DNA of 64,000 nt from Gibbula magus (GCA_936450465.1 OW388293.1:86574134-86638133), one strand, 5' to 3'. Shown: positions 48,336 through 61,604, counted from the first letter of the stretch. Program-made: numbers and translations. Notes: generated by a model not told the origin, from the letters alone.

Positions 48336-49165
48336 AGAACCTGGCTCCCGGTATCTTATCTCCAGTGTTCGTACCACCTGAGTGAGACCCGAACAATTGG
48401 CGGCTAATTCACGATCTGAAGGAGTTCAACCAATCTCGTCCGCCGACATTTTTTCGACTCTTGACCGTGTCGTCAGTAATGAGATTACTGGAGCCCTCGG
48501 ACTCGATGATATCTCTCGATCTTCAGGATGCGTACCTGCACTTCCCCATCATCCCTGCGGACCGCAGGTACCTCGAGTTCATTCTGTTGGGTTGTAACTT
48601 CAAGTGGAACGTAGCCCGTAGTCCAGTTCCTGCATCGTCACGATGTGCAGTTCGCATATATCTGGACGACGGGTTCGGTCATCATCACTCCCCGTCTGGT
48701 CTGGAAGCCCAACATGACTTCGGGGTAGGATTGTTCAGATGCCTGGGTTGGCTGATCAACTTGGACAAGTCAGACTTGCGACCAGCAACGTCGCTCACCT
48801 TTTTAGGCGTGCACCTGGACCCCATCCAGTACAAGGCCCTAGTCACGCTGGAACGGATGGGGAGAGGCGAGGACATCTTGAACAGAGCCCTCCGCGAGCC
48901 TATGCCTCATTGCATGTGGCAACTTCGGTTCAGGACTACACCCGGAGGGGCAGCCTCATGTGAGGGAGAAGACGTTTCGCCACGTGTTAGCGCTACGGGA
49001 GGACATCGTCCACCATTAAGCCTGGTGGAGGGCGGTGGACAATGTCTTCTCGGGAGTGCCTCTCTGGCCTCCTCCGGCCGCCTCCATTCTATTCGCGGAC
49101 GCCCCCACCCAAGGGTGGGGAGCCCATCTCGGCTTAGAGCAAGCATCGGGTGTGTGGTCTTCTTC
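48335..49165 (+). pseudogene. DIRS-like retrotransposon RT/RNase H remnant
   Basis: The plus-strand frame reads NNWRLIHDLKEFNQ, SLDLQDAYLHFPIIPADRR, then after a deletion (the LPFG region is missing) RIYLDDGFGHHHS, LGWLINLDKSDLRPATSLTFLGVHLD, and, after frame changes, an RNase H-like LFADAPTQGWGAHLGLEQ and GVWSSS. This order and wording fit the DIRS/tyrosine-recombinase retrotransposons better than Gypsy. No recombinase or gag-like part is left. GC content is well above the flanks, and the remnant stops abruptly at the two direct repeats. Confidence 0.75.
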
Positions 49166-49770
49166 GTAATCGGATAAAGTTTTAAGAATTAAGATGGCAG
49201 GTTTTAATTAATTTAATATTTGAGTAAAATCTGAAATGATAAAGGTGCAGTTACGTCGTCTAAATTGTATGTTAAATTTGCTTCCACTACCAATTATTTA
49301 TTAGTTCTAGCAATATCGAAAACGACATCAACACATATATTCGCACATATGACTATATCATTAGGATAATGTAGAAGTTTCCCAAATTAATTAATAGTGC
49401 AAGTAGATGTTTGCTTGTGACCTCTGTGATCAAACTGACGAGTGAACGATGGTAAGAATGGCCACCAATCCCAAGAGAGTACTAGACCTGGGCGTCGTCC
49501 CAAGGGATCTGGATACTTTTCTGTTAGACAATTTGTATTGGAGAAGAGTTGTTTTATTCTGAAGCATGTTAATATGAATATATGATTTGTTTAACCTTTT
49601 CCATCTGGGACTATTACGGCATCAACATATAGGTATATATTCTTCAGGTATATAACTGGCTTAATTAATCGTATGCATTTTGATTGGTTTTAGAAATTAT
49701 ACTTTCATACAATACTTCGTATATTGCATTACTCTCATATATGCATTTCGTGATGACCATCAGCATTTAG
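49165..49770. repeat. Direct repeat A, right copy
   Basis: Partner of 47,715-48,335 with many substitutions and small indels. It begins immediately after the RNase H-like remnant. From 49,770 to 50,070 nothing else is seen. Confidence 0.75.
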
Positions 49771-50077
49771 TACTATAAAACCTCTAGTATACATTATCAT
49801 ATTCTTTTATATTTGATGTCAACTACTGGATAAACAAAGTAATCCTTACTAGATTTGAAAAGTATCATCAGCTAACAGAAAGTTAGCAGAAAGAAGTGGA
49901 GACTGGTATTTAATTCAAACCAATCAATTTCAGAATGTTCCAACAGGTACAATAACAATGAAAATATATCATATTTCAAATTTAATTCAATTTGAACGAC
50001 GAAGTAAAAGTATCGCTAATGAAATAATAAAAAAATGACTTGTCAGCTAAACGTGTATCGAGCGTGGGAATGCCTCT

Positions 50078-50640
50078 GTTGGGGTGTTAGCGAGTGTGAG
50101 GGGTGAGGATGTGGGGTGTTGGCGAGTGTGAGGAGTGAGGATGTGGGGTGTTGGCGAGTGTGAGGGGTGAGGATGTGGGGTGTTAGCGAGTGTGAGGGGT
50201 GAGGATGTGGGGTGTTGGCGAGTGTGAGGGGTGAGGATGTGGGGTGTTGGCGAGCGTGAGGGGTGAGGATGTGGGGTGTTGGCGAGTGTGAGGGATGGGG
50301 ATTTGGGGTGTTGGCGAGTGTGAGGAGTGAGGATGTGGGGTGTTGGCGAGTGTGAGGGGTGAGGATGTGGGGTGTTGGCGAGTGTGAGGGGTGAGGATGT
50401 GGGGTGTTGGCGAGTGTGAGGGATGGGGATTTGGGGTGTTGGCGAGTGTGAGGGGTGAGGATGTGGGGTGTTGGCGAGTGTGAGGGTGAGGATGTGGGGT
50501 GTTGGCGAGTGTGAGGGGTGAGGATGTTGGACGTTGGCAAGTGTGAGGGTGAGGATTTGGATTGTTGGAGAGTGTGAGGTGTGAGGATGTGGAGTGTTGG
50601 CGAGTGTGAGAGGTGATGGTGTTGAGTTTGTAAGAGTGTG
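50078..50640. repeat. 32-bp G-rich minisatellite
   Basis: About 17 copies of GTGTTGGCGAGTGTGAGGGG plus TGAGGATGTGGG, period 32 bp with occasional one-base losses. The right end (from 50,520) is more diverged. G is strongly biased to this strand. The Pro/His/Ser/Thr-rich frames on the minus strand (about 165 and 153 codons) are repeat products. Confidence 0.95.
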
Positions 50641-50644
50641 ACAA

Positions 50645-52165
50645 GTGTTCTGTGCGAGTTTATTGTATGCTATCTATTCTGTTATGAATTCGATGTATTT
50701 CATTGTCTCGTTAGCCTGATAGTGATCAATCATATTGTTGGTGTCCATATTGAGTACTGTATATGTATGGCATGTCGCAAGTCTTATTCTTTTTATTCTT
50801 GTCTATCGATTTAAATATGTTGGTGTTCTGTATCAAAGATCTAACGATGTAGACATACTTAATGTACAGAGACTATACTGGTCGGTGTAATCCAAGATAA
50901 TCAGTTGAGCTATAGGACTCCAGAATTTATGTTCCAAATGATCAGGTCAGATTTCAATTATTGCGGGTGAGTTGAGCATGTGACTGTAGGCAGCTCAAAC
51001 GTTTAAACCGAAAATTTGAGATCGATTAATTATTCTATAAACTAGAACATATTTATTGAAAAGGGCGAATTAATAAGATTAATCTTAAGGCATTGTTCAG
51101 TATTGTTATCTAGTCTCCGACCTTTGAAAGTTAATCAGATCGTCCATTTCTAAAATCAGGACCCAAAATAGGGTTATAGAAAGTCATTAGAACTCGTTAA
51201 AGAACAAACAAAAGTTGAAGTCAAATATTCCCATGTAATAAGTTGTTCCAATTTAAAATGGAAATGTGATGTGTATTGTGAGTATCTGCAGCATGTCTGG
51301 GAAATGGAAGTTGGTTACTGAAACAAGAAATTGATTTTATGTAAATTGCTTTTCATATCATTGGGCCTACAGGGAACATAAATAGGGTAATAAGTAGTCA
51401 TCTTGAAAGAAAAATGGAAAATTAATGCAAAAGCTTCATTATTTTGAAATGTTTCACATAAAACAGAGCAATTATGGATATCGCTAATGGCTATGATCCA
51501 ATGTTAGAGACTTAATGTAGTTACAAAGTATGAGAGAAAATGGAGATCTGGTCAACACTTTATTACTCAGGCTATTCAATCACCAGGTTCATCTGATTGA
51601 AAAACTGAAACTGCATTTCCATTGATAAAACAGACGTACGCTCTCTCTATCAGGGTATGTAGTATTTCTACAATACACAATAAACAAGGGTTTCAATTTC
51701 TTCTTATTAAAGTACTTTGGGACTGTTAAGATACACTGACTGAATTCATCCCTCTCAAAAGAAGACATTTACTGCTAGAAAAATATTTTATGACATTTTA
51801 TGAAACATATGCCTAAATATGATATGTTACTAAAAGAAATAAGTAAATGATTAGATTTGAAATGTCCACAATAACAATGTTGTTAAAAGGGAACATACAG
51901 CTTTGATTTCAAATTCTAAATTTATTTGAATATACAGAGCATTCATGTGTGGATTGAGATTGTATTCGTGAGACTGTAATGATTTTACAAAGGTGAATGT
52001 TCCATATGCTGTCTACTTTCATAACAAATGCAACATTCAACGGAACCACTGCTTATGTATAACTGCCCTCGATTGGTTACATCAGAGAATAATGAATTAA
52101 TACTATTATGAGATTTATGTTAACAGTTTAGAGTTTTGCAAAAGTAATAATGCTTTCAGTTCAGT
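50645..52165. other. No gene seen
   Basis: AT-rich spacer between two minisatellites. No exon or RNA supported. Confidence 0.45.
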
Positions 52166-52169
52166 TCAG

Positions 52170-53613
52170 CAATTGCTAAAAATAGAGAACAGTCCATGCT
52201 GAGATAGGAAGTCACAATAGAGAACAGTCCATGCTGTGATAGGAAGTCACAGTAGAGAACAGTCCATGCTGTGATAGGAAGTCACAATAGAGAACAGTCC
52301 ATGCTGAGATAGGATGTCATTCAAGAGAACAGTCCATGCTGTGATAGGAAGTCACAATAGAGAACAGTCCATGCTGTGATAGGAAGTCACAATAGAGAAC
52401 AGTCCATGCTGTGATAGGATGTCAATCAAGAGAACAGTCCATGCTGTGATAGGAAGTCACAATAGAGAACAGTCCATGCTGTGATAGGAAGTCACAATAG
52501 AGAACAGTCCATGCTGTGATAGGATGTCATTCAAGAGAACAGTCCATGCTGTGATAGGAAGTCACAATAGAGAACAGTCCATGCTGTGATAGGAAGTCAC
52601 AATAGAGAACAGTCCATGCTGTGATAGGATGTCATTCAAGAGAACAGTCCATGCTGTGATAGGAAGTCACAATAGAGAACAGTCCATGCTGTGATAGGAA
52701 GTCACAATAGAGAACAGTCCATGCTGTGATAGGAAGTCACAATAGAGAACAGTCCATGCTGTGATAGGAAGTCACAATAGAGAACAGTCCATGCTGTGAT
52801 AGGAAGTCACAATAGAGAACAGTCCATGCTGTGATAGGATGTCATTCAAGAGAACAGTCCATGCGGTGATAGGAAGTCACAATAGAGAACAGTCCATGCT
52901 GTGATAGGATGTCATTCAAGAGAACAGTCCATGCTGTGATAGGAAGTCACAATAGAGAACAGTCCATGCTGTGATAGGAAGTCACAATAGAGAACAGTCC
53001 ATGCTGTGATAGGAAGTCACAATAGAGAACAGTCCATGCTGTGATAGGAAGTCACAATAGAGAACAGTCCATGCTGTGATAGGAAGTCACAATAGAGAAC
53101 AGTCCATGCGGTGATAGGAAGTCACAATAGAGAACAGTCCATGCTGTGATAGGAAGTCACAATAGAGAACAGTCCATGCTGTGATAGGAAGTCACAATAA
53201 AGAACAGTCCATGCTGTGATAGGAAGTCACAATAGAGAACAGTCCATGCGGTGATAGGAAGTCACAATAGAGAACAGTCCATGCTGTGATAGGAAGTCAC
53301 AATAGAGAACAGTCCGTGCTGTGATAGGAAGTCACAACAAAGAACAGTCCGTGCTGTGATAGGAAGTCACAATAGAGAACAGTCCGTGCTGTGATAGGAA
53401 GTCACAACAGAGAACAGTCCGTGCTGTGATAGGAAGTCACAATAGAGAACAGTCCGTGCTGTAATGGAAGCCACAACAGAGAACAGTTCGTGCTGTGATA
53501 GGAAGTCACAATAGAAAACAGTCCGTGCTGTGATAGGACGTCACAATAGAGAACAGTCCGTGCTGTGATAGGAAGTCACAATAGAGAACAGTCCATGCTG
53601 TGATAGGAAGTCA
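52170..53613. repeat. 35-bp minisatellite with higher-order structure
   Basis: About 41 copies of AGAGAACAGTCCATGCTGTG plus ATAGGAAGTCACAAT (35 bp). A variant monomer ending GATGTCATTCAAG occurs at about 52,316, 52,421, 52,526 and 52,631, exactly 105 bp apart, then at 52,841 and 52,911. From about 53,305 a second variant (CCGTGCTG) takes over. No open frame uses it. Confidence 0.95.
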
Positions 53614-54485
53614 CCCGATGTAAATTTCGATATTAACTTAGTTTTATCTGCAACATAATGGTTAACCTGAAGAAAGTCGAATTGAGAGGATACTCAAACA
53701 ACTGATTTCACAGTCACGCAGATAATTAAATTGGTCAGCATTCGATTGGGCATAGTTAAGGGCTGTTCATTTGAGTATTACGAGTCATTTTGCTTCATCC
53801 ACATGTTAGTTTCAGATGAAACATTTTCACATTCCGTTTGCTTCATTAGATCATCCTTCATCTGACGTGACACGTAAGTTATATATTAAATTAACGACTT
53901 CCTCTTATAAGTATATATATCTTATTGCATCTGCAGTGTACCACACTGGCATATGTCATCTGCACTAATCTGATCTGAAATACATTGGATTATAATGCAT
54001 AATAATAACAATTAATTCTTATATGAGTAATATATATTATATTAATATCATATTAATATAAATAACATATTAATTCTGAGGATATTTTTTTTATTAATGG
54101 AAGGACAGGCGGTTGAACATTGTGCCCTTTTTCAATCTACTTGAAGTGCTCGTTCCATTTGTGTTTTGGCAATGCAACAGTCAGGATTAGTGTTATGCGC
54201 ATAAGGTATCACTCAACATCTATCATAGTAAAACGGTTAAGGAACTTAACGTATCGCAGCTTGAGGTGTCAACTCAACAGAATGCATGGATGACGTAATT
54301 CACTGCGTAATGTCTTCTACAGCATTCATTATAATAAATTACCATACGACCATCTATGGTATGCCAACATTTTATAGCGTTGGGCAATTTTTTTTTATCG
54401 TTGGAAATAACCTATTATATTTGATAAATTCCGGCTGTTCAATGGTGAAATACTCTGCTCTGTCCTGTATTGGTCCGTCAAGATG
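53614..54485. other. No gene seen
   Basis: AT-rich, with local TATATTAATAT-type inverted repeats near 54,020-54,075. The stretch 54,415-54,480 is repeated in the same orientation at 55,440-55,505 (TTTGATAAATTCCG-CTGTTCAA), so the mariner remnant sits between two direct repeats. Confidence 0.45.
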
Positions 54486-54488
54486 ACT

Positions 54489-55043
54489 CTACCACAATCC
54501 CCAAAAAACAGACACCATGACCTTTCCTGCAAACTTTTGCATCTTGGCTTGTTTGGGAGGTGGAGCCGTAGCATGCTTCCACTCTTTGCTCATCTCTTTT
54601 GTCTCAGGATCATATTGATAAACCCAGCACCCATCCATGGTAACGTTTGAAGATATCCTCTTCGTCTTGTTCAAGAAGCTCCATTGCCTGCTGTGACATG
54701 TCCCTTCGATTCTGTTTTTGCAATAGAGTAAGCGGGGAACCCAGCGTGCTGACACTTTGGACATATGCAACTGGTTATGGAGTATGTTCTAGAGTTACGC
54801 GGCGATTTTCTTGAACCAGCGTCTCAACCTTCTTGATGACACAGAAGGTGAGGGGCGTCCACTTCTTGGCTCATCTGCGAGGAACATGTGGCCTGTTTTG
54901 AAATTCCTTTTCCATCTCACAACATTGTCATAGGATGGGCTGACATTGTCATAAACAGATTTCATCTCATCATGAATTTGACGTGCAGTATAGCCCTTCA
55001 AATGTAAAAACTTAATTACACTGCGCGCCTCAATTTTCTCCAT
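54489..55043 (-). pseudogene. mariner-family transposase, internally deleted
   Basis: Tc1/mariner DDE transposase remnant. The N-terminal part begins MEKIEARSVIKFLHLKGYT at 55,043 and has the helix-turn-helix region (YDNVVRWKRNFKTG), then EPRSGRPSPS, the linker typical of mariners. After a frameshift and a deletion that removes part of the catalytic core, a second part reads TMDGCWVYQYDPETKEMSKEW and GKVMVSVFWGLW, corresponding to the region of the second catalytic Asp. The last Asp and the C terminus are missing. Inactive. Confidence 0.85.
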
Positions 55044-55186
55044 AATAGGGGGTACTGTGCTTTTTTGGTCAACAGACGTAAAACTGGCTGTCGCGAAAAA
55101 AACTATTGTTGACCCAGGAACTAGACAAGGATCGCTTATGCTACAGTGACCATTTGGTCCGTATTCACCAGTACATTCTTTGTGAT

Positions 55187-55262
55187 AATTGAGTGAGTGG
55201 GTGAGTTATTGCTTAACAATGCTTCGGCAGTATTGCAGCCATTACCGGCGAGATATTTAATT
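55187..55262 (-). repeat. Truncated SINE tail
   Basis: GAGTGAGTGGGTGAGTTATTGCTTAACAATGC...CAGTATTGCAGCCATTACCGGCG resembles the tail end of the SINE at 31,145 (and the wider GAGTGAGTGAGTT family). The tRNA head is absent. Confidence 0.55.
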
Positions 55263-55730
55263 TATTTGCCTAATTTAAAAATGAAAATTGCAATTGAAAA
55301 ACAGAACACGACACGAAGGCCGCAAAAACATCAGCGTATTATCACAAGTTGAATCAAAGCTGATAATGAAAAGTCAAAATTTATAATTTGTCAATAAGGT
55401 GTATAGCCTTTAACGTGATAATTGAAACTGTTTATATCCCCTCGTATTTGATAAATTCCGTCTGTTCAACGGTGACATACTCTGCCCTGTTCTGTGTCGT
55501 TCAACGTCAAAAGCATTTAGTATATTAGCTTAGTTTATGTCAATCAGCGAGGTTAGTGGCTGACCAGAATAAGAGAAAGAATCCATGTGCACCCTCCAAC
55601 ATCACTGATTGATGCTCAGTCGGCGGTGAGTGGTGCATTGTCGTCATGTGTGAGGGGAAGGAAATAGCACTATCTTGTATCGATATTATCCGACAGAGAC
55701 ACTCAAAACATCTTCAACTTGATAAAACGT

Positions 55731-55887
<157 letters not shown>

Positions 55888-55899
55888 GCTTGTCCTTAA

Positions 55900-58610
55900 G
55901 TCGACTTTAGTCTGTAGAACACATGCATTGTAGCTGATTTTAAACCCATGATAAACAAGTACTTTACTAAGGTGATTCAGTAAAGATCAATTTACCCTTC
56001 AACATGTTGCTATTGACACTTCTTTTCTCACATGTGTCCAATCAACGACATAGAGTGTAAACTGATCTAACAGTACCACCGCAGGGAACTACAATGTGAG
56101 TACAAACGATCTGGTTTATGTGAAGTAAATTCTGCCTACTGTCAGGTTAAAGATCTCTCCTGTCTTTTCCGAACAATCTACATCTTTCATCTTGCTACAC
56201 AAGTAGAGCACTAACATCGGTAACACGTGAAAGTAACGGTAAGGACTTTCTAGCAGAATTATATGTGATTTCTTCTGATAGCCAGCACACTGTGATAGCT
56301 ATATCTTTATCTACACGTTCTTGATTAAGAAGATATGCTGATCTTTTTAGAAATGCCCTACAAGTATCATGTAACTTGTGAGAATGTTTAATGGTTTCAA
56401 CCATATTTGGTACAACCTTAAGAAAAAACATAAAATGCATTAACTTTTATTTATAACCTGGACACCCTATACATGCTTTCTGATGCTAGTCATTTGGGGT
56501 GAATAAAGACAGTATAAACTGACAGCAAAACCTTTTCATAAAACAAATCTTTATGTACTTGTACTTGCTTTATATACATTGTATATATGATGCTCACCCT
56601 TTACAAAATACTAGGCAATGGTAAATCATATGTAAGCTTTGTGTTCAAATACGTCACATGATTTCAATGTCTTTCTACAGATTTCCGTCAGTGTATGACA
56701 ATGCCTCAAGAACATTAGTGTTCATCTAGAAATATAATAGTACATGTGTATTACTGAATTACCATATCATACGTTTGTGATATAGCCGAACAATTAGTGT
56801 CTTTCACCAATGACTTTTGTGTATTGTTTTGTATTGTAAATGCCTCTCTTCTATTTGTTTACGAAATACAATATTTTCATTGACTCCTCTTCTTTGCAAT
56901 CAGTGGGAGGCCATGGCAGCAATTTGTGAATAAAATTTCCTTATGTTCTCTGGTTTCCAATACTGCGATGGCAGTTTGAAATGTTAAAGCAATCGTGTCT
57001 TTCACCAGTGACTATGGTGTAGAATATTGTTTTCTAAAACAATACACACCGGATTCATCGACATTTGCTTTATAAACTGAAGTGCAAAAGAAAGTTTAAC
57101 ACTCAGTTGTATTTATCATACGTATAATTTTCAATGTCAAATTTCTTGACTATCGACGTCACATTAAAAAATGTATAGTGTTGGAAAGTAGTCCCAAAAA
57201 TTAGATTTCAACATTCTCCAATTTTGATAAAAAAAAAACAAAAAAAACAACTGTTCATAGAAGTATATGTGAAAATCAATCAATGTGCCTCGTTCTGCAC
57301 ACATTTACAATATTTTAAACATGGTAGGGGTAATGTTGGTGTAATTTTCACTTCTTACCCCTGTTTACTTCTAAAACAAGATATTTTAATTTAAAAAATG
57401 AACCAGTCACCAATTAAGTCATTCAAACTTATTGTATCGCGCCATTATCAAATGCATCTTATTTCTTTAACATATTGAATTAATCTGAAACAAGTAAGTG
57501 TTATACTTTCTTTGCTCGTTAGTTTCTAATAAAACGTCCACTCTTTCGCTTTAATACCGCCTATCATATCGAACTGAGTGTCCTGGATCTCCTGATGCAG
57601 GTTTTCTATTCAACACTGTCTCGTCCACTCTGATTATTTTCTTTATCTTCCAGTAAAAGAGCTGTCACTCGTGACTGAACTATACTCGTCTTATTGAAGG
57701 GCAAATAATGGGAATATTATACAATATTCAAACCAGCTGCCATTACTCTATAGATTGTAGCAAGAAATCTCCAATCCTACAATTTCCAATTTCACGCACG
57801 TCATACTGCAGGTTCCTTGATACAGGAGAGAATAAATGAACACTCTTTCTTGAGGACTAATCTAATGTCAAACTACGCCAATAACAATAATTCCGTAAAT
57901 TGTACTTGTCAAACAGAAAACCTATTGATATATTTCATACTTTTTTAAACAAAAATAAAATATAAATTGGGGAATATTTTTTTCAAAGTATTTGAGATCA
58001 AACTATCTGCAGTTGTACGCTTCTTGTATCTTTTGCGGGATGAGTCCCTGGAAGATTCAAACTCACTCACTAAGAGTCAGGTAGCAGTCGCCCTCACTAG
58101 ATATAGATTCATATTTTTATTTTGTAAAGGCATCTTAGTTGTTTACGAAATTCAATATTCCTTGACTCCCCTTCTTTGCGATAAACAAAACCGAAAACAG
58201 ATTTTTTGTGATTATCTCCGCAGGATGTTCCTGTAATTAACGCGAATACAAATTATCTCTGTGGGACTTCGAATTAAGTGTGGACAATTCATCTGTAAAT
58301 GCAACAGGCAATTATGACTCAAATTATGTGGCTGCTTTGTCCTTTTTATTAAATGTTAAATGAGATGAAATTTAAAACCAACCCCCGGAACGGAAACTAA
58401 CTTTCATTGTAATAATGGTCTCTGTTTAACTGTACACATGAACAATTGAGCTCAACAGGGGTGTGTTTTGACTTCGTTGGTATTCATTGACACAGGAAAT
58501 TATTCTTTCAATATTTGTATTACATTATGGACGATTGATGACGATGCACTGGACAAGTTGCGGAATGACACCCGATACCTATTGCCCGCAGTTTAGGGGA
58601 ATAGACTGTA
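55900..58610. repeat. Partial duplication unit 4
   Basis: Carries array blocks in unit order: exon block (55,985-56,440), the DVREIG block in decayed form (57,590-57,850), the tRNA-like block (58,030-58,105) and a block shared with unit 3 (58,205-58,530). The stretch 56,450-57,580 has no recognisable gene. A short duplication of CCGCAGTTTAGGGGAAT is at 58,589 and 58,662. Confidence 0.6.
56098..56440 (-). pseudogene. Array exon block, unit 4 copy (longest frame)
   Basis: An ATG at 56,440 opens an 81-codon frame, MHFMFFLKVVPNMVETIKHS to SRVTDVSALLV, ending in TAG where units 1 and 5 have a Tyr codon. The sequence after it, in the shifted ATG frame at 56,190, reads MKDVDCSEKTGEIFNLTV. The part CWLSEEITYNSARKSLPLLS aligns with ARESLLSRS of unit 1, so the exon block is longer than the MKD part alone. 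No known domain. Confidence 0.4.
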
Positions 58611-61340
58611 TCAGTCTTGACTGCTCTCTAATGGTTACATGATATCCACTTTGTTTATTCCCCGCAGTTTAGGGGAATTAACTCTAATGGCTACATGATA
58701 TTCACTTTGTTACTTACGTTTCATACAATAATCCATCAATATATTATTCATGAAAGAGTATCGTTCATAGCTGTCGATTTAGTACGTTCGTGATAAGGTA
58801 CATTGAAGTACAGATCTCCACTGTTGTATCTAATGGTCCGTATTATCGATTATCTCTCTAATTGTGTCAAACGAGTTGTAATAGATGAATGCTGACGCAT
58901 TGATTGATATTAAGCATAACTTGATATTCTGCGTATAACAAACACATGTTATGCTTATCATGTTTGGGAACATCATCTCTGTAATAAGCCTTGGCCTGCT
59001 TATTGCTGTTTCCACATTGACACCTTCACACATAACCACATCGATAGGACTTGATAACATTCAATAATGATCACTGTTGACGAGAGCGTGCGTGGTAGGT
59101 GACATTGGAAATACACCTTCACCCCATTTGTAATGATCTCGTCAACTGTAATTGTATCATAAAGCATTTGAATATCCACCAAGACTTGTATTATTTACAT
59201 ACTCTAGTTGATAACTCACCGTAGCCAATTGAGTCCCTCTCAATTAATCACTTGACCAGATTTAACACCGAAGAAAAAAGAGAGTCCCCCCCCCCCCCCC
59301 CCAACCCCAACACCCTGCTAGGTGGCTTACCCCTAGTATTCCTACACGTACCTCCTGGAGCCTGGACGTGGGCAGCTCTCAGACTTGCAGGAGGGGAGGC
59401 GGGAGGGATATAAAGACCGGTGAATTATCAATAAGTCATGCTACAACACTCAACCGCAACAGCAACGTCACCATACAAAATACAAGATAATTCAATCAAA
59501 GAGTCAAAAACAATTTTCAAATGATTTCCTGTTCCTGTTGTAAGAAATCATCGTGTTTTCGTTTTCGAATCTCCTTAACAGAACGAGATAGGAGAATCAA
59601 AAATAATATCTTGACGTGTCAACAAATTTAAGTCAATGAAGGTTATTATATCGACATAATATTTTATTAATTCAATTTCTAAGCTATAATAATTTAAAGT
59701 TGAATGAAATCATTCTTGCCAAAATATATTTGGAAACAGCGATTTCAACATCCAAAATTCAACAAGTGTACATGAACAGAAATAAAATGAAAAACATTCA
59801 AAATCAACTTGCTCTGGCAGCAGTAGTTCCTTTTTAAACTGGTGAAGTTTCTTTTGCAGTTGAGCGTACATGTAAGTGTCAGCCCAATGTAATTCCCCGC
59901 CTACAAACAGTCCACAAGCGGGTGAAAGAATAAGATCACGCTGATATAACATGATATCGATTTGTCGGGAATATATTTGGCTTTGTAGGTCCGAAAAAAG
60001 ATGTTTCGAAGGAACATATATAGTTACATTGTAAATCATATTTCTTTAATTGTTTAACCATTCATACCATTTTGCGTATATGATCGATGCCAAAATATGA
60101 TCGAGATTATGTATGTTTTACGAGTGTGACAGGCTCCAGCACATGAAACCAAACACAAAATTAAAAAACCAGAATTGAAATCACGACATCAGATAAGTAC
60201 ATTAATAGCTGCAACAAATAGCCCTGGACCAATGTACTGTAGACTGAAGCAGCTTGAGTACTTCAGATGAGGTGGGTCCCCAACCAATTCTTCTCAGTGT
60301 GTGGAGGTGAGTGTCTAGACGTCGTGGAAGGTAAATCGGTTGGTAGTTCCGTCTAATTGACAAGATTACCTTTAACAGTCAGTTCCGGAACGGCCTTGGG
60401 CTTGCAGTGCGTTCTTGACTGTTCTCGCCGAAATTATGTAATTAATCCTACAGGTCTTATGTACATGCCAGTTAAGGGACTGATAGTGAATTTGCTTGTA
60501 ACATTATTAGAATCTATCTCGAAAAGTCACTTACAAAAATGAAGAAGTTCTATGTTCATAATAATCTAGTTCTTCATCATCACAACTCTCAGATCAAGGA
60601 TGACTGAGAATGAAATAGTTGAATGTGTTCAAACCACCTCTCTCAAAACGTGTGACTCGAATATACTAAAAACAACTTAAGGAAAGATTGAACAATGAAA
60701 TGAAATATTTTAGAATTCGTTTATTTTTTTCAAAAAAGCAAGTTTCTAATGTCTTTTATCAAAAAATGTGAGAAAATGTGGGGGTCACGGAAGGATTTAA
60801 AGAGTTATCGGCATTTACAATAATACTGCCGTCTGCAAGTTACGCTATTTTTAACCGATTTGGTCGAACACACGCTTGTGCTGAATAAACTCGGAATACT
60901 TTAAGATACATTTTAATCACATATGGGTATTATTACCAAGTTTACATTTTGTTTTTATGAGAAACATAATATAATTAAGAACTTTATGAGGTAAAACGGC
61001 CTTTTTTATCCTCTTTCTATTGCATATTCAACATGACTTTTCATCAACATACATATATCAGATATGGCAAAATGTGAATTATGATGTGCGCAATTGAATT
61101 AACAAACGAATTCAGAAAAATAATATTGGGTCATCAAACGTTTTCCTCATTTAACGTAATTTTGTAATTTACCTACTTTAACGTACAACCCCGACGTCAC
61201 GGCAGTTTTTATCAATTTAAGCGAAACGTGAAGGATATATCGTGTCATTATCATTTAATAAACTATCAATCTAAGAGTGCATCCTAGAAGAACAACTTTC
61301 AGTAGGACAGAGACATTATTTAAGATTCTAAACTGGGGAT
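58611..61340. other. No confident gene
   Basis: Holds a C17 run at about 59,286-59,302. A minus-strand ATG frame of 109 codons lies at 59,710-60,039; it has no recognisable domain, Kozak context or splice signal that I trust, so I leave it as a possible but unsupported ORF. Confidence 0.4.
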
Positions 61341-61344
61341 ATTC

Positions 61345-61578
61345 AGCTGATCCTGTAAGAATCAATTTACACTCCATCATTTTGTTATTGACACTTTCTT
61401 TCAGACTTTGTCTTATCAAATGACATCGAGTGTAAACTGATATTAGAGTATCGCCACAGGGGGCCACTATCGTGAGTACAAACGATCGGATTTCTCTGAA
61501 GTAAATTCTACCTACTGTCTGGTTAAAGATCTCCCCTGCCTCTTCAGAACAATCTACATCGTTCATCTTGATACACAA
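61345..61578 (-). pseudogene. Array exon block, unit 5 copy a
   Basis: From ATG at 61,565: MNDVDCSEEAGEIFNQTV, then RIYFREIRSFVLTIVAP and on to KLILTGSAEYPQF. The frame stays open for about 100 codons, whereas other copies close after VLT. This copy may therefore keep the ancestral frame or be open by chance. FVYQ precedes the ATG in another frame, as in unit 4. Confidence 0.4.
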
Positions 61579-61604
61579 ATGACACGAGTAATTGACATGT
61601 ATTC

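Noticed and set aside
47715..49770. LTR retrotransposon with the direct repeats as LTRs
   Set aside because: No TG...CA ends, primer-binding site or polypurine tract seen, and the RT wording is DIRS-like rather than Gypsy or Copia.
50043..50644. Pro/His/Thr-rich proteins of 153-165 codons on the minus strand
   Set aside because: Translation of the 32-bp minisatellite; the different frames give the same repeated peptide.
52170..53613. CRISPR-like repeat array
   Set aside because: There are no unique spacers; the units are head-to-tail copies of one 35-bp monomer in a eukaryotic genome.
57967..58236. 89-codon plus-strand frame
   Set aside because: It overlaps the tRNA-like block of unit 4 and is not conserved in other units.
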